Source: Bog-473 sp963809715 (lineage in GTDB: Bacteria > Actinomycetota > Acidimicrobiia > Acidimicrobiales > RAAP-2). Taken from it: a stretch of 64,000 nt of DNA. Positions within the stretch are counted from its first letter, which is position 1. Each line of letters starts with the position of its first letter. Both the position numbers and the translations under genes were made by a program. The stretch is from positions 434,001 through 498,000 of the forward strand of contig CAWEKO010000007.1 of the NCBI GenBank assembly GCA_963809715.1. The letters run 5' to 3'. This document shows positions 33,806 through 42,263 of the stretch, piece after piece. The notes under the pieces were generated by a model. It did not search any database. It worked only from the letters and a program-made list of their open reading frames with translations, and had not been told where the DNA came from.

Positions 33806-34792
33806 ATGACTGTTCTCGTGACCGGCGGCGCCGGCTACATCGGTTCGCACACCGTGAGACATCTGCGTGAGCAGGGGCGCGACGTGGTCGCCTTCGATTC
33901 GCTGGAGTTCGGCCATGCGGCGGCGGTGCGGGACGTGCCGCTGGTCGTCGGCGATGTGGGTGACCGCGAGGCCGTGGTCGACACGGTCAAGCGGTACGGG
34001 ATCGACGCCGTGGTGCACTTCGCCGCCTACAAGTCGCCGACCGAGTCGATGGCGAAGCCGCAGCGCTACTTCGGGAACAACACGGCGAAGAGCACCGCCC
34101 TGATCGAGACCCTCTCGGATGCGGGCGTCGAGCACGTCGTCTTCTCGTCGACCTGCGCCGTGTACGGGACGCCCGAGCGCGTGCCGGTGGCGGAGGACGC
34201 TCCGATCCAGCCCGAGAGCCCCTACGGCGAGAGCAAGGCCATGACGGAGAAGGTCCTCTCCTGGTACGGCCGGCTCCTCGACCTGCGCTCGGTCAGCTTG
34301 CGCTATTTCAACGCGGCGGGGGCGTGGCCCGACGGTTCCATCGGAGAGGACTGGACGGTCACGATCAACCTCGTGCCGCTCCTCATGAAGGCCGTGTTGG
34401 GCCGACGGGATCCCCTGCAGGTGTTCGGGACGGACTACCCGACGCCGGACGGGACGGCGATCCGTGACTATGTCCACGTCCTCGACCTGGCCGATGCGCA
34501 CTTGAAGTCGCTCGAGTATCTCGAGGCGGGCGGGGAGAGCACCGCGCTGAACCTGGGCACGGGCGTGGGTTCGTCGGTGTCCGAGGTCATCGCCGCGGCG
34601 GAGACGGTGATGGGGAGGCCGGTGCCCTACGAGGTGGCGCCCCGCCGCCCCGGCGACCCGGTGGCGCTCTATGCGGACACCGCTCGGTCCAAGCACCTGT
34701 TGCGGTGGTCGCCCGGCTACAGCCTGACGGACATTCTCGGCTCGGCCTGGGCCTGGCACTCCACGCATTTGGACGGCTACGACAACGTGTGA
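33806..34792 (+). CDS. galE: UDP-glucose 4-epimerase
   Basis: A 328-residue SDR epimerase. TGGAGYIGSH binds NAD, Ser114-Ser115-Thr116 precede the Tyr140-Lys144 catalytic pair (SPYGESK), and HFAAYKSPTES, SLRYFNAAGAWPDGSIGED and RDYVHVLDLADAH are family motifs. It interconverts UDP-glucose and UDP-galactose for cell-envelope polysaccharides. The length is right for a standalone GalE and no sugar-transfer genes adjoin it. ATG 33806 follows a GGAGGCC ribosome site. Related UDP-sugar epimerases (4,6-dehydratase, UDP-glucuronate) are possible, but the motif set fits GalE best. Confidence 0.93.
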   Translation: MTVLVTGGAGYIGSHTVRHLREQGRDVVAFDSLEFGHAAAVRDVPLVVGDVGDREAVVDTVKRYGIDAVVHFAAYKSPTESMAKPQRYFGNNTAKSTALIETLSDAGVEHVVFSSTCAVYGTPERVPVAEDAPIQPESPYGESKAMTEKVLSWYGRLLDLRSVSLRYFNAAGAWPDGSIGEDWTVTINLVPLLMKAVLGRRDPLQVFGTDYPTPDGTAIRDYVHVLDLADAHLKSLEYLEAGGESTALNLGTGVGSSVSEVIAAAETVMGRPVPYEVAPRRPGDPVALYADTARSKHLLRWSPGYSLTDILGSAWAWHSTHLDGYDNV

Positions 34793-34808
34793 CCTGGGGG
34801 AATGCGGA

Positions 34809-35372
34809 TTATCGCGCCGAAGGAGCGTGTGCCGCGCGGTCTCGGCCTCGTCCTCCGTCGATATCCCACAGGTGGTGCCGCACTTCGTGCGCATTGCGTT
34901 GCACGATGGAGAACGCGTCGATGGTGCCGGCCTCCGGGTGCGGCGTGTGCTCATCTCGTGGCGCTTCGAGGGCGGCGTCCTTCCACGCGTTGGCGGCTTC
35001 GATGAGCGCAATCAGCCCGACGACCGGTGAGAGCGAGTCATAGGACCGAACGCGGGCCATCACGTTCTGGTCCCAGACCGGCACCCCGAACGAAGCATCC
35101 ACACTGATCGTCCACAGGCGTTCGGTTCCGAAGCGGAGGACGTCGACCGTGTGCCAGACATAGCGGCTGGCCGACCAGAGTCCCGGGGCGACGGGGAGCG
35201 CAGGATCTGTGGCCGCCATGGCTTCCCCGAAGGTGGCGACGTCCTGCATGCAACGACCAACGAGGATTTCGTACGACGCCTCTGACCAATCGAACTGACA
35301 CTCGGTGCAGCGACCCGTCATCGGGTCGCACCCGTCCTCTGGGGGGCCGGAGGTGAGATTCGACGCGGTCAT
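34809..35372 (-). CDS. DinB-family protein with Cys-rich N-terminus
   Basis: A 187-residue DinB-type bundle: TGRCTECQFDWSEASYEILVGRCMQDVATFGEAM, YVWHTVDVLRFGTERLW with His, and RNAHEVRHHLWDIDG with the paired His of the metal site. The N-terminus has a CxxC (CTEC) which suggests a small zinc ribbon before the four-helix DinB domain. These proteins bind Ni or Zn and may use mycothiol. The start is set at ATG 35372, which is just 2 bp after the stop of the small protein at 35375-35611, so the pair forms a short operon. Confidence 0.8.
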   Translation of the reverse strand: MTASNLTSGPPEDGCDPMTGRCTECQFDWSEASYEILVGRCMQDVATFGEAMAATDPALPVAPGLWSASRYVWHTVDVLRFGTERLWTISVDASFGVPVWDQNVMARVRSYDSLSPVVGLIALIEAANAWKDAALEAPRDEHTPHPEAGTIDAFSIVQRNAHEVRHHLWDIDGGRGRDRAAHAPSAR

Positions 35373-35374
35373 GC

Positions 35375-35611
35375 TCAGCGGCGAGGCTCGGAGTTGCCCA
35401 TGTGCCAGGCCGAGCAGTGGCCGCACCGGTAGACGTTGAGGACGACGCCGGCGTCCTGGCGACGCTCGTCAGCGACCGAGAGGGCCTCCGCCTGGCTGCG
35501 ATACGCCGTCTTGGGCGCACCGTCGGCCCTCCAGTGCGACCCGAGACCGGGCGTGCGCTCGGCCGGCGGTCGGTTCCGTCGAGTGCCCCCGGATCGTCGC
35601 GATCGTGCCAT
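35375..35611 (-). CDS. Small zinc-ribbon-like protein
   Basis: A 78-residue protein with an Arg-rich start (MARSRRSGGTRRNR) and the end AYRSQAEALSVADERRQDAGVVLNVYRCGHCSAWHMGN. The CxxCxxWH pattern is a short zinc-ribbon-type motif often found in small phage or actinobacterial proteins without known function. It is co-oriented and nearly adjacent to the DinB gene, so the two may be translated together. No other evidence on role. Confidence 0.65.
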   Translation of the reverse strand: MARSRRSGGTRRNRPPAERTPGLGSHWRADGAPKTAYRSQAEALSVADERRQDAGVVLNVYRCGHCSAWHMGNSEPRR

Positions 35612-35906
35612 GTCTCATTGTGGCGTCCGGGGAGCCCGCGTCAGGCCACCTGCGTTGGCCAGGGTCAGAAGCGAGTAGAACCCCGGCGCGCCATGGGTTC
35701 GACGGAGGGGGAATAAGGGTCGAACCCGGGCACGTCGGGGCCGCACAAGAGCCTACTTCCGTCCTCCCGACCGGTTTGACCTCCTGGATCACGTCTCGAG
35801 CGAAGAAGCCCGAGATCGGACCCAGCGGCGCACCGTTCAGAGCGCGAAGCAGCGTGGGAGCAGGGAAAACGTTGTCCGGATTCCGGCGCTCTGCAACGAT
35901 GACCCC

Positions 35907-36260
35907 ATGGCCAAGACCGTAATTGTGAAGCTGACCGATGACTTCGACGGGAGTGACGCCGATGAGACGATCTCCTTCTCGGTGGACGGCCGGTCCTACG
36001 AGATCGACGTCAACGCCGCCAACGCCGCCCGCCTCCGGGACGCACTCGAGCCGTTCATCGAGAAGGGTCGGGTGGTCGACGGCTCCGGTCGGCCTGCCCG
36101 TTCCAACCGCTCGCCCCGGGCGAGCACCCAGGAGAAGACCCTCTACTCGCAGTTGAAGGACGAAGAGAAGACGCGCTTTCGCGCCTGGGCCGACATGGCG
36201 ACCGCTCGGCGCATCAGCGACGCCCGGGTCCAGAGCTGGGTCGCCGCCGGCCGCCCCTGA
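35907..36260 (+). CDS. lsr2: Lsr2-family nucleoid-associated protein
   Basis: A 117-residue Lsr2: MAKTVIVKLTDDFDGSDADETISFSVDGRSYEIDVNAANAARLRDALEPFIEKGRVV is the dimerisation domain, followed by a basic linker (GRPARSNRSPRAST) and a C-terminal DNA-binding helix pair (YSQLKDEEKTRFRAWADMATARRISDARVQSWVAA). Lsr2 is the actinobacterial H-NS-like protein that binds AT-rich minor groove and silences acquired genes. The usual C-terminal RGR hook, as in many Lsr2, is not obvious here. ATG 35907 has a weak ribosome site. It is a marker of the Actinomycetota. Confidence 0.95.
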   Translation: MAKTVIVKLTDDFDGSDADETISFSVDGRSYEIDVNAANAARLRDALEPFIEKGRVVDGSGRPARSNRSPRASTQEKTLYSQLKDEEKTRFRAWADMATARRISDARVQSWVAAGRP

Positions 36261-36299
36261 TCCGCCGCCCCTGATCCAAGAAGCGCTCGAGACGCACCA

Positions 36300-36329
36300 C
36301 GGGCCGGCCAGGAGATCCTGGCCGGCCCG
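36300..36329. terminator. Strong hairpin terminator
   Basis: CGGGCCGGCCAGG (36300-36312), loop AGAT, then CCTGGCCGGCCCG (36317-36329): a perfect 13-bp stem. It lies between the stop of lsr2 and the stop of the HtrA-type gene, which converge, so it serves both. No T-run follows. Confidence 0.85.
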
Positions 36330-36369
36330 TCGGTGCGGAGATACCTCCCAAGGGAGGACTGTGGGGGCC

Positions 36370-38094
36370 CTACTGGGGCGGGCCCGAGCTCAGTTGCACG
36401 CTCGACGTGTGGGTCTGGCCCGAGGAATCGGTCCAGCCGATGGTCACCTTGTCGCCCGGGTGGAACGCACTCAGGTCGTTGGTGAGGTCGTTCACCGTGT
36501 TGATGGTCTTGCCGTTGACCGAGGTGATGATGTCACCCTGGGCGAGACCGCCCTCCTGGGCCGGACCGTTGGTGACCACGCCGGCGATCAGGGCGCCGCT
36601 CGTGCTCGAGGATCCGCCGCCGGTGTTCCCCGTGTTGCCGGTGCTCCCGCTGTTGCCCCCGAAGAGGCCGCCGAAGCCGCCGAAGCCGTTGTCACCCGAG
36701 CCCGAACCCGAGCTCGAGCTGCCCGCCGGGCTGACCTTGACGCCGAGGAAGGCGGTGGTGCCGATGTGCACGGTGGACGAGCCGTTGCCGGCCACGATCT
36801 GGTGGGCGATGGAGAGTGCCGTGTTGATCGGGATGGCGAAGCCCTGGGTGCCCGAGGACTGGTCGTTGGACTGGAAGGAGAAGCCGGCCGAGGCCGCCGT
36901 GTCGACGCCCAGTACCTCACCGGACGTGTTGACCAGCGCGCCACCGGAGTCGCCCGGCTGAATGTCGGCGTTTGTCTCAATGAGGCCCGTGAGCTGCTCT
37001 GACGTGCCGTCGCCCTCGTCGCTCGCCGTGATCGACTGGTTGAGCGCGGTCACCGTTCCACCGGCCGCGCTCGGCGTCCCGCCGGTTCCGCCGGCGTTGC
37101 CGACACCGACCACGTCCTGGCCCACCGAGGCGGTCGAGGAGTCGGCCAGGTTGGCCGTGGTCAGGCCGGAGGCGTTGTGGAGCTGGAGCACCGCGATGTC
37201 CTTCGTGCGGTCGTAACCCACCACGCTGGCGGTGTACGTCTTTCCGTTCCCGATGTCCGTCACGCTGATGGCCGTGGCGCCGTTGATCACGTGGTTGTTG
37301 GTCAAGATCACGCCACCCGAGGAGAGCACGATGCCGGTACCGGCGGCCTGCTCCTGCTGGTAGCCGAGCGTCGTGTTGATGTCGACGAGTCCCGGGTCGA
37401 CCTTCGACGCGATGGCGTTCACGTCGCTCGGTCCCGACGAGCCCGAGTTGCCCGAGCCGCTGTTCCCGTTCCCCGAGCTACCCGAGGAGCCTCCGTTGAA
37501 GCCCGGGAAGTTCCCGAAGGGGTTGCCCGAGTTGGAGTTGCCCGAACCCGAGCCGCTGCCCGAACCGGTGTGGTTGGGAACCTGGAACGAGTTGCCCGAC
37601 GAGAGCGCCGAGAGGTTGGAGTCGTTGCCACTCCAGGCGGCGTGACCGATCCCGATGCCCGCGGCCAGGAGGACGGCCGCCGCGCCACCGATCAGCACGC
37701 CGGTGCGGACCTTGTGGCTCCCGGTCTTGGCGCCCGCCACACCGGCCTGAGCGGCCGGAGGTGTCGGCGAGGTCTGCCACGTCCACGTGGCGGGGTCCGA
37801 CGGCGCAGCGCCGAGCGCGGGGTTGCCGCCCAGGGCGCCCATGGCGTACGCGCCGCTCGGCGGCGTGCCCTGGGGTGGGGTCGTCTCGGGCTGCTGGGGT
37901 GCAGCGGCATACGGCACAGCGGGCGCGGGGGCGGCCGGCGGTGCCGGTGCCTCGTCGGCCGGCGGCGCCGGGGGGGTCACCACCGGCAGGGCGATGGCCT
38001 GGGCCGGGTCCTCGGGGACGGCGGCGTCGTGCCCCGTGTCCGACTCCCAAGCCTTCGGCTGGCCCGCCGACTGGTCGTTCGTGTCCTCGCTCAT
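36370..38094 (-). CDS. Membrane-anchored HtrA/DegP-type serine protease with PDZ domain
   Basis: A 574-residue protease. Residues 1-125 are Pro/Ala-rich and disordered, 131-151 form one membrane segment, 175-222 are a Gly/Ser/Asn linker. The trypsin-like domain has the triad His268 (TNNHVI), Asp299 (KDIAVLQL) and Ser383 (QPGDSGGAL). A C-terminal PDZ domain runs from about 447 to the end but has a 44-residue Gly/Ser/Asn insert (457-500) after its first strand. This is the mycobacterial PepD/HtrA-like layout with cytoplasmic N-terminus and extracellular protease, for envelope stress. The start codon ATG 38094 has a GAGGATC site in front. Confidence 0.95.
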   Translation of the reverse strand: MSEDTNDQSAGQPKAWESDTGHDAAVPEDPAQAIALPVVTPPAPPADEAPAPPAAPAPAVPYAAAPQQPETTPPQGTPPSGAYAMGALGGNPALGAAPSDPATWTWQTSPTPPAAQAGVAGAKTGSHKVRTGVLIGGAAAVLLAAGIGIGHAAWSGNDSNLSALSSGNSFQVPNHTGSGSGSGSGNSNSGNPFGNFPGFNGGSSGSSGNGNSGSGNSGSSGPSDVNAIASKVDPGLVDINTTLGYQQEQAAGTGIVLSSGGVILTNNHVINGATAISVTDIGNGKTYTASVVGYDRTKDIAVLQLHNASGLTTANLADSSTASVGQDVVGVGNAGGTGGTPSAAGGTVTALNQSITASDEGDGTSEQLTGLIETNADIQPGDSGGALVNTSGEVLGVDTAASAGFSFQSNDQSSGTQGFAIPINTALSIAHQIVAGNGSSTVHIGTTAFLGVKVSPAGSSSSGSGSGDNGFGGFGGLFGGNSGSTGNTGNTGGGSSSTSGALIAGVVTNGPAQEGGLAQGDIITSVNGKTINTVNDLTNDLSAFHPGDKVTIGWTDSSGQTHTSSVQLSSGPPQ

Positions 38095-38267
38095 CTGATC
38101 CTCCGTCCGGGCCCGCTACTGCGGCGGGCTGATCACGGACTCCATTGGACAACGGCAGGCTGTCAGCCAGGTTGGAGAAATGTATGAGCCAAGTAAATGT
38201 TCTCTGTGCAACCTGGAACTGCAGGTCTACGCTGGTCAGCGAGCCGCACGACACCACCGGGGGGCCC

Positions 38268-39399
38268 ATGAGCACCACGATCTTCGACGCCGACTCCCAT
38301 CTTATGGAGACGCCCGACTGGCTCGGCCAGTTCGCCGACGCCTCCGTGCGCGAGCGCCTCGCCCCGATGGGTTTCGAGGGGGCGGGGGCCGGGGCGGCCA
38401 AGTTGATGGCGAGCCTGCCCGACCTGTGGGCCTCCCAGCGCGAGGCCGACATCGGTCCCGAGGTCCTGCGGGGCCCCAAGGGCTGGATGGCCCCGGGCGC
38501 CCTCGACGGCGACGTGCGCTCCCGGGTGCTCGACGCCCTCGGGATCGAGGCGCAGCTGGTGTTCCCGACGTTCTCCACCGGGCACTTCGCCGCCAGCAGG
38601 GACCCCGACGTCCTCTACGGCGGGGCCGAGGCGCTCAACCGGGCCATGGTCTCGTTCTGCGCATCCGACCCCCGGCTCAAGGCGGTCGGGTACCTGCCCC
38701 TCGACAGCCCCGAACGCGCCGTCGAGACCCTGGAGGCCGCACTCGACGCCGGCGTGGCCGCACTCTGGGTGCCCTCGGACGCTCCCGGCAGTTTCTCGCC
38801 CACCCACGTCGACCTCGAGCCGGTCTGGGCCCGGCTGGCCGAGGCCGGCGCGCCGTTCGTGCTCCACGTGGGCGGCGGCAAGCTGCTCCCCAAGGCCTTC
38901 CACAACAACGGTCGGCCGCGGCCCAAGGACTGGTTGGGCGGGGGCGAGAACCTGCGCTCGAAGGATTTCCCGGTCCTGCACCACTCGCCGGAACGCTTCC
39001 TCGCCTGCATGGTGCTCGACGGGGTGTTCGAGCGTCATCCGCAACTGCGGGCCGGCGCCATCGAGCTCGGGGCCAGTTGGGTCCCCGGCCTGCTGCGCAA
39101 CCTCGATCACGCATTCCGTTCCTTCCACAAGTTCGAGCCCGTCGCTGGGCGAGCTGTCGCTTCGACCCTCGGACTACCTGCGCCGCCAGGTGCGCTTCAC
39201 GCCGTTCCCCTTCGAGGACACGGCCTGGTTGGTGGAGCAGTGCGGGCCCGAGCTCTTCATGTTCTCGACCGACTACCCGCATCCCGAGGGCGGCAAGCGG
39301 CCCTTCGAGGCATTCGGCGAGGCGGTGGCCGGCTTCGACCAGACGACGCAGGAGCGCTTCTTCTGGCGCAACGGGGCCGAGCTGCTCGGCCTGGCCTGA
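38268..39399 (+). CDS. Amidohydrolase (metal-dependent hydrolase), frame broken
   Basis: An amidohydrolase-2 type barrel: MSTTIFDADSHLMETPDWL (DxDxHxxE metal site), FVLHVGGGK, RAGAIELGASWVPGLLRNLDHAFRSF (the His region) and, in the next frame, FTPFPFEDTAWLVEQCGPELFMFSTDYPHPEGG with the metal Asp (STDYPHPEG). The break is near 39139, where one extra base in TTCGAGCCCGTCGCTGGG must be dropped; the mended length of 376 residues fits the family. These enzymes hydrolyse or decarboxylate cyclic substrates. It is followed 16 bp later by the TauD gene, so both are probably in one pathway. Confidence 0.85.
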
Positions 39400-39415
39400 G
39401 CGAGCGGGTGGCGCC

Positions 39416-40300
39416 ATGACGACGGTGAGCTCGCCGCGGCTCACGGTGGAGCCCGTCGCCGGTGCCCTGGGTGCCACGGTGAGCGGGCTCGACCTGGCGG
39501 CCGTGTCGGATCCGGCGCAGCTCGCAGGCCTGCGCCAGGCCCTGGCCGATCACCTCGTCGTGTTCGTGCCGGACCAGCGGCTCGATCTCGATGCGCTCGA
39601 GCGGGTGACCGACCTGTTGGGCGGCCGCGACGTCACGCCCTTCGTCGACCCCATCGAGGACCGGCCCTACGTGATCCGGGTGATCAAGGAGCCGACCGAC
39701 GTCCTCAACTTCGCCAACGCCTGGCACACCGACCTGAGCTACCTGCCCGCGCCCCCGGCCTACACGCTTCTCCATGCCTGGGACGTCCCGCCCTACGGCG
39801 GCGACACGCTGTGGTCGAACCAGTACCTGGCCTACGAGACGCTCTCACCCGGCCTGCGGGCGACGCTCGACGGCCTCGAGGCGGTCCACTCCGCCGGTCT
39901 GGCCTACGGCCCCGGCGGGCTCTTGGACCGGGCCAAGGACCTGACGTCCATGGCCATTGCGCCGTCGCCCGACGCCTTGGCCGAGTACGTCCACCCTGTC
40001 GTGGCCGTCCATCCGGTGACGGGTCGGCGGGCCCTCTACGTGAACCCGATCTACACCGTGCGCTTCAAGGGATGGACCAAGGAGGAGTCGCAGCCGCTGC
40101 TCGAGCACCTCTACCGCTGGAGCGTCAACGAGAACTTCACCTGCCGCCTGCGTTGGTCGGTGCACATGCTGACCATCTGGGACAACCGCTGCACCATGCA
40201 CAACGCGCTGAACGACTACTCGGGTGTACGTCGCGAGATGTACCGCACCAGCGTCAAGGGTTCCGTACCCCAGAGCCCGGGCGCCGTCCTCGCAACCTGA
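39416..40300 (+). CDS. TauD/TfdA-type Fe(II)/2-oxoglutarate dioxygenase
   Basis: A 294-residue dioxygenase. The iron triad is H104-x-D106 in NAWHTDLSY plus His262 in NRCTMHNA, and the 2-oxoglutarate Arg is in RREMYRTS. PYGGDTLWSNQYLAY is the conserved beta-strand of the family. It hydroxylates a substrate, releasing e.g. sulfite or aldehyde, with succinate and CO2 as by-products. The ATG at 39416 follows the amidohydrolase stop by 16 bp. Because no sulfonate transporter is nearby, a carboxylic acid or ether substrate is as likely as taurine. Confidence 0.93.
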   Translation: MTTVSSPRLTVEPVAGALGATVSGLDLAAVSDPAQLAGLRQALADHLVVFVPDQRLDLDALERVTDLLGGRDVTPFVDPIEDRPYVIRVIKEPTDVLNFANAWHTDLSYLPAPPAYTLLHAWDVPPYGGDTLWSNQYLAYETLSPGLRATLDGLEAVHSAGLAYGPGGLLDRAKDLTSMAIAPSPDALAEYVHPVVAVHPVTGRRALYVNPIYTVRFKGWTKEESQPLLEHLYRWSVNENFTCRLRWSVHMLTIWDNRCTMHNALNDYSGVRREMYRTSVKGSVPQSPGAVLAT

Positions 40301-40347
40301 CGAGCGCCCAACCGTGCCCGAGGCGACGTGTGCTTTAAGGTGACGAC

Positions 40348-40962
40348 GTGACCGGTGACGACGTGCGGGCGGCCGCGGAACTGTGTCGACAACTGCTGGA
40401 GCCAGCGCTGAGCGCGGACTGGAGCGCACCGGTCCCCGACCTCGACTTCACCGTGTCGGGCGTGATCGGCCACGCCTCGCAAGCGGCGCTGTGGTACCCG
40501 GTCGACATGTGGAGCGGGACGGAGGACGCCTCCTTCGAGGTGAGGATCGTCGAGGACACCGGCAACCGGCGACTGCTGGCCAGCTTGCTCGGCGCTTCCC
40601 AGGTGATGGCCGCCGCCGTCGACGCCGCGCCGCCGTCCCTGCGGGGCTTCCATCCCTTCGGCTCGCCCGACCCTTCGGGGTTTGCCGCCATGACCTGTGA
40701 CGAGCTGCTGGTGCACGGGCGCGACGCGGCGCGCGGGTTGGGGCGGGAGTTCGGGGGAGATGCGGGGCTGGCATCGAGCATCCTGGCCCGGCTCTTTCCA
40801 TGGCATTCCCTCGGTGAGGGCGACGATCCGTGGCAGGTGTTGCTCTGGGCGAACGGGCGGGTGTCGCTGGCCGGTCGTGAGGATCAGAAGCGGTGGCGCT
40901 GGCACTGCGCCCCGCTGGCCGAGTGGGACGGGTCGGCGCCGGCGCCCAAGGCGCGCCGGTAG
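40348..40962 (+). CDS. Mycothiol-dependent maleylpyruvate isomerase-like (DinB) protein
   Basis: A 204-residue DinB-superfamily protein: DVRAAAELCRQLLEPAL..DFTVSGVIGHASQAALWYPVDMW (first His), AAPPSLRGFHPFG, MTCDELLVHGRDAARGLG (second His/Asp pair) and a C-terminal LFPWHSLGEGDDPWQVLLWANGRV. This matches the actinobacterial TIGR03083/MDMPI group, in which metal-bound mycothiol works as co-factor for isomerisation or conjugation. A GTG at 40348 starts it. It is downstream of the TauD gene and may be in the same operon, about 50 bp apart. Confidence 0.85.
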   Translation: MTGDDVRAAAELCRQLLEPALSADWSAPVPDLDFTVSGVIGHASQAALWYPVDMWSGTEDASFEVRIVEDTGNRRLLASLLGASQVMAAAVDAAPPSLRGFHPFGSPDPSGFAAMTCDELLVHGRDAARGLGREFGGDAGLASSILARLFPWHSLGEGDDPWQVLLWANGRVSLAGREDQKRWRWHCAPLAEWDGSAPAPKARR

Positions 40963-41001
40963 GTCAGGTCGGAGCGGGTCGCCGGTCACTGTCCTGCAGC
41001 G

Positions 41002-41022
41002 CCGGCCCGGCCTTAGGGCCGG
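41002..41022. terminator. Hairpin between convergent genes
   Basis: CCGGCCC (41002-41008) pairs with GGGCCGG (41016-41022), and an alternative inner CCGGCC/GGCCGG stem shares the same bases. It overlaps the stop of the alcohol dehydrogenase (TAA at 41013-41015) and lies 40 bp beyond the DinB/MDMPI gene, so it can serve both. Confidence 0.55.
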
Positions 41023-42197
41023 AACACCACCTTGATGGCGTGCGACGCGTTCCGGTCGATGGCCGCCCCGACCGCCTCTCGATAGTCCTCGAGCCCGAAC
41101 TCGTGGGTCACCACGACCGAGTCGGGCAGCAGCCCCGCCGCCAGCACGTCGATCGCCCGGTCCACCGAATGTCGCCCGGCCCCGCCGGCCAGACCCGGCG
41201 CCGAGCCGGCGTCGACCGTGTGGTCGATCGAGCCGACCAGGGCGGCCTCCTTGTACCAGATGGGCGTCAGGTCGACCTCGCTGATCCCCGCCGCGCCCAA
41301 CAGGAGGACGGTTCCTCGGTGGGCCACCGCACGCAGCGACTCGGTCACCGACTGCGGTGCGCCGACCGCCTCCACCACGTAGGGGAAGCCGCCCATGAGC
41401 ATCTGATGCTGCTTGCGCCCGACCACCCGTGACGCCGAGAGCTCGCTCAGCTGCTCCCAGTGCGACCACGAGGTGGGGTCGTCGAGCACCACATGGTCCG
41501 CCCCGCACGCCGCGGCGGCATCCGCTTGATGCGCGTGCCGAGCCAGCACCGTGACTGCACACGCCGGGAACAGTCCCTTGATCGCGGCCAGCGTGGCCAG
41601 CCCGATGATCCCCGCTCCCACGATCAACACGGGGTCGCCGTCGACCGGCGCCGCACGCAGCAAGGCGTGGCAGGCGATGGAGACGGGCTCGTAGAGCGAA
41701 CCGGCCCGGTCGGGCACGGCGTCGGGCAGGGGATGGATCATGGAGGAGTGGGCCAGCACCTGGTCGGCCCAGCCGCCACCGAGGTCCTGCGTGTAGCCGA
41801 GCGAGCGCCCCGAGCTCACGATGCCGCTGTCCAGGTTGAGGCAGGAGGACGTCCAGCCGCGCGCGCAGTTGGCGCAGAGCGGCGTGATCCCCCGAGCCAG
41901 GCACGGGATGCAGGGGTCGAGCACCACCCGGGTCCCCACCGCCACCTGACACTCGGGCCCGGCTTCGACGACGCGCCCCGCCGTCTCGTGGCCGAGCACG
42001 AAGGGGAACGTACCCAGGCCCATCAACGTGGGCGAGGGCCCGGTGTTGTGGGCGAAGAGGTGGAGGTCGCTCCCGCAGATCCCGCCGGTCAGCACGTCGA
42101 TCCGGGCCCACGAAGGCCCGGGCAGCGTGGGCTCGGGCACCTCGGAGAGCGTGGCGGGGAACGAGGGATCGGCAAAATCGAACACGACGGCGCGCAT
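41013..42197 (-). CDS. Zinc-containing alcohol dehydrogenase
   Basis: A 394-residue MDR enzyme. Catalytic zinc ligands are Cys41 (GGICGSD), His70-Glu71 (LGHETAG) and, further on, the structural zinc set Cys96, Cys99, Cys108, Cys111 (DPCIPCLARGITPLCANC). The Rossmann loop is IVGAGIIGLATLAAI. It oxidises or reduces an alcohol/aldehyde with NAD(P). The ATG at 42197 begins MRAVVFDFADP. It is divergent from the PhyH dioxygenase, with a 66-bp spacer holding both promoters, so the two probably share regulation and pathway. Confidence 0.93.
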   Translation of the reverse strand: MRAVVFDFADPSFPATLSEVPEPTLPGPSWARIDVLTGGICGSDLHLFAHNTGPSPTLMGLGTFPFVLGHETAGRVVEAGPECQVAVGTRVVLDPCIPCLARGITPLCANCARGWTSSCLNLDSGIVSSGRSLGYTQDLGGGWADQVLAHSSMIHPLPDAVPDRAGSLYEPVSIACHALLRAAPVDGDPVLIVGAGIIGLATLAAIKGLFPACAVTVLARHAHQADAAAACGADHVVLDDPTSWSHWEQLSELSASRVVGRKQHQMLMGGFPYVVEAVGAPQSVTESLRAVAHRGTVLLLGAAGISEVDLTPIWYKEAALVGSIDHTVDAGSAPGLAGGAGRHSVDRAIDVLAAGLLPDSVVVTHEFGLEDYREAVGAAIDRNASHAIKVVFRP

Positions 42198-42263
42198 GCG
42201 CGGCAGCGTAGGGCGCCGCACGCCCACCACGCACGGAGCGTGACGCGGCGTACAGTGCGCACG

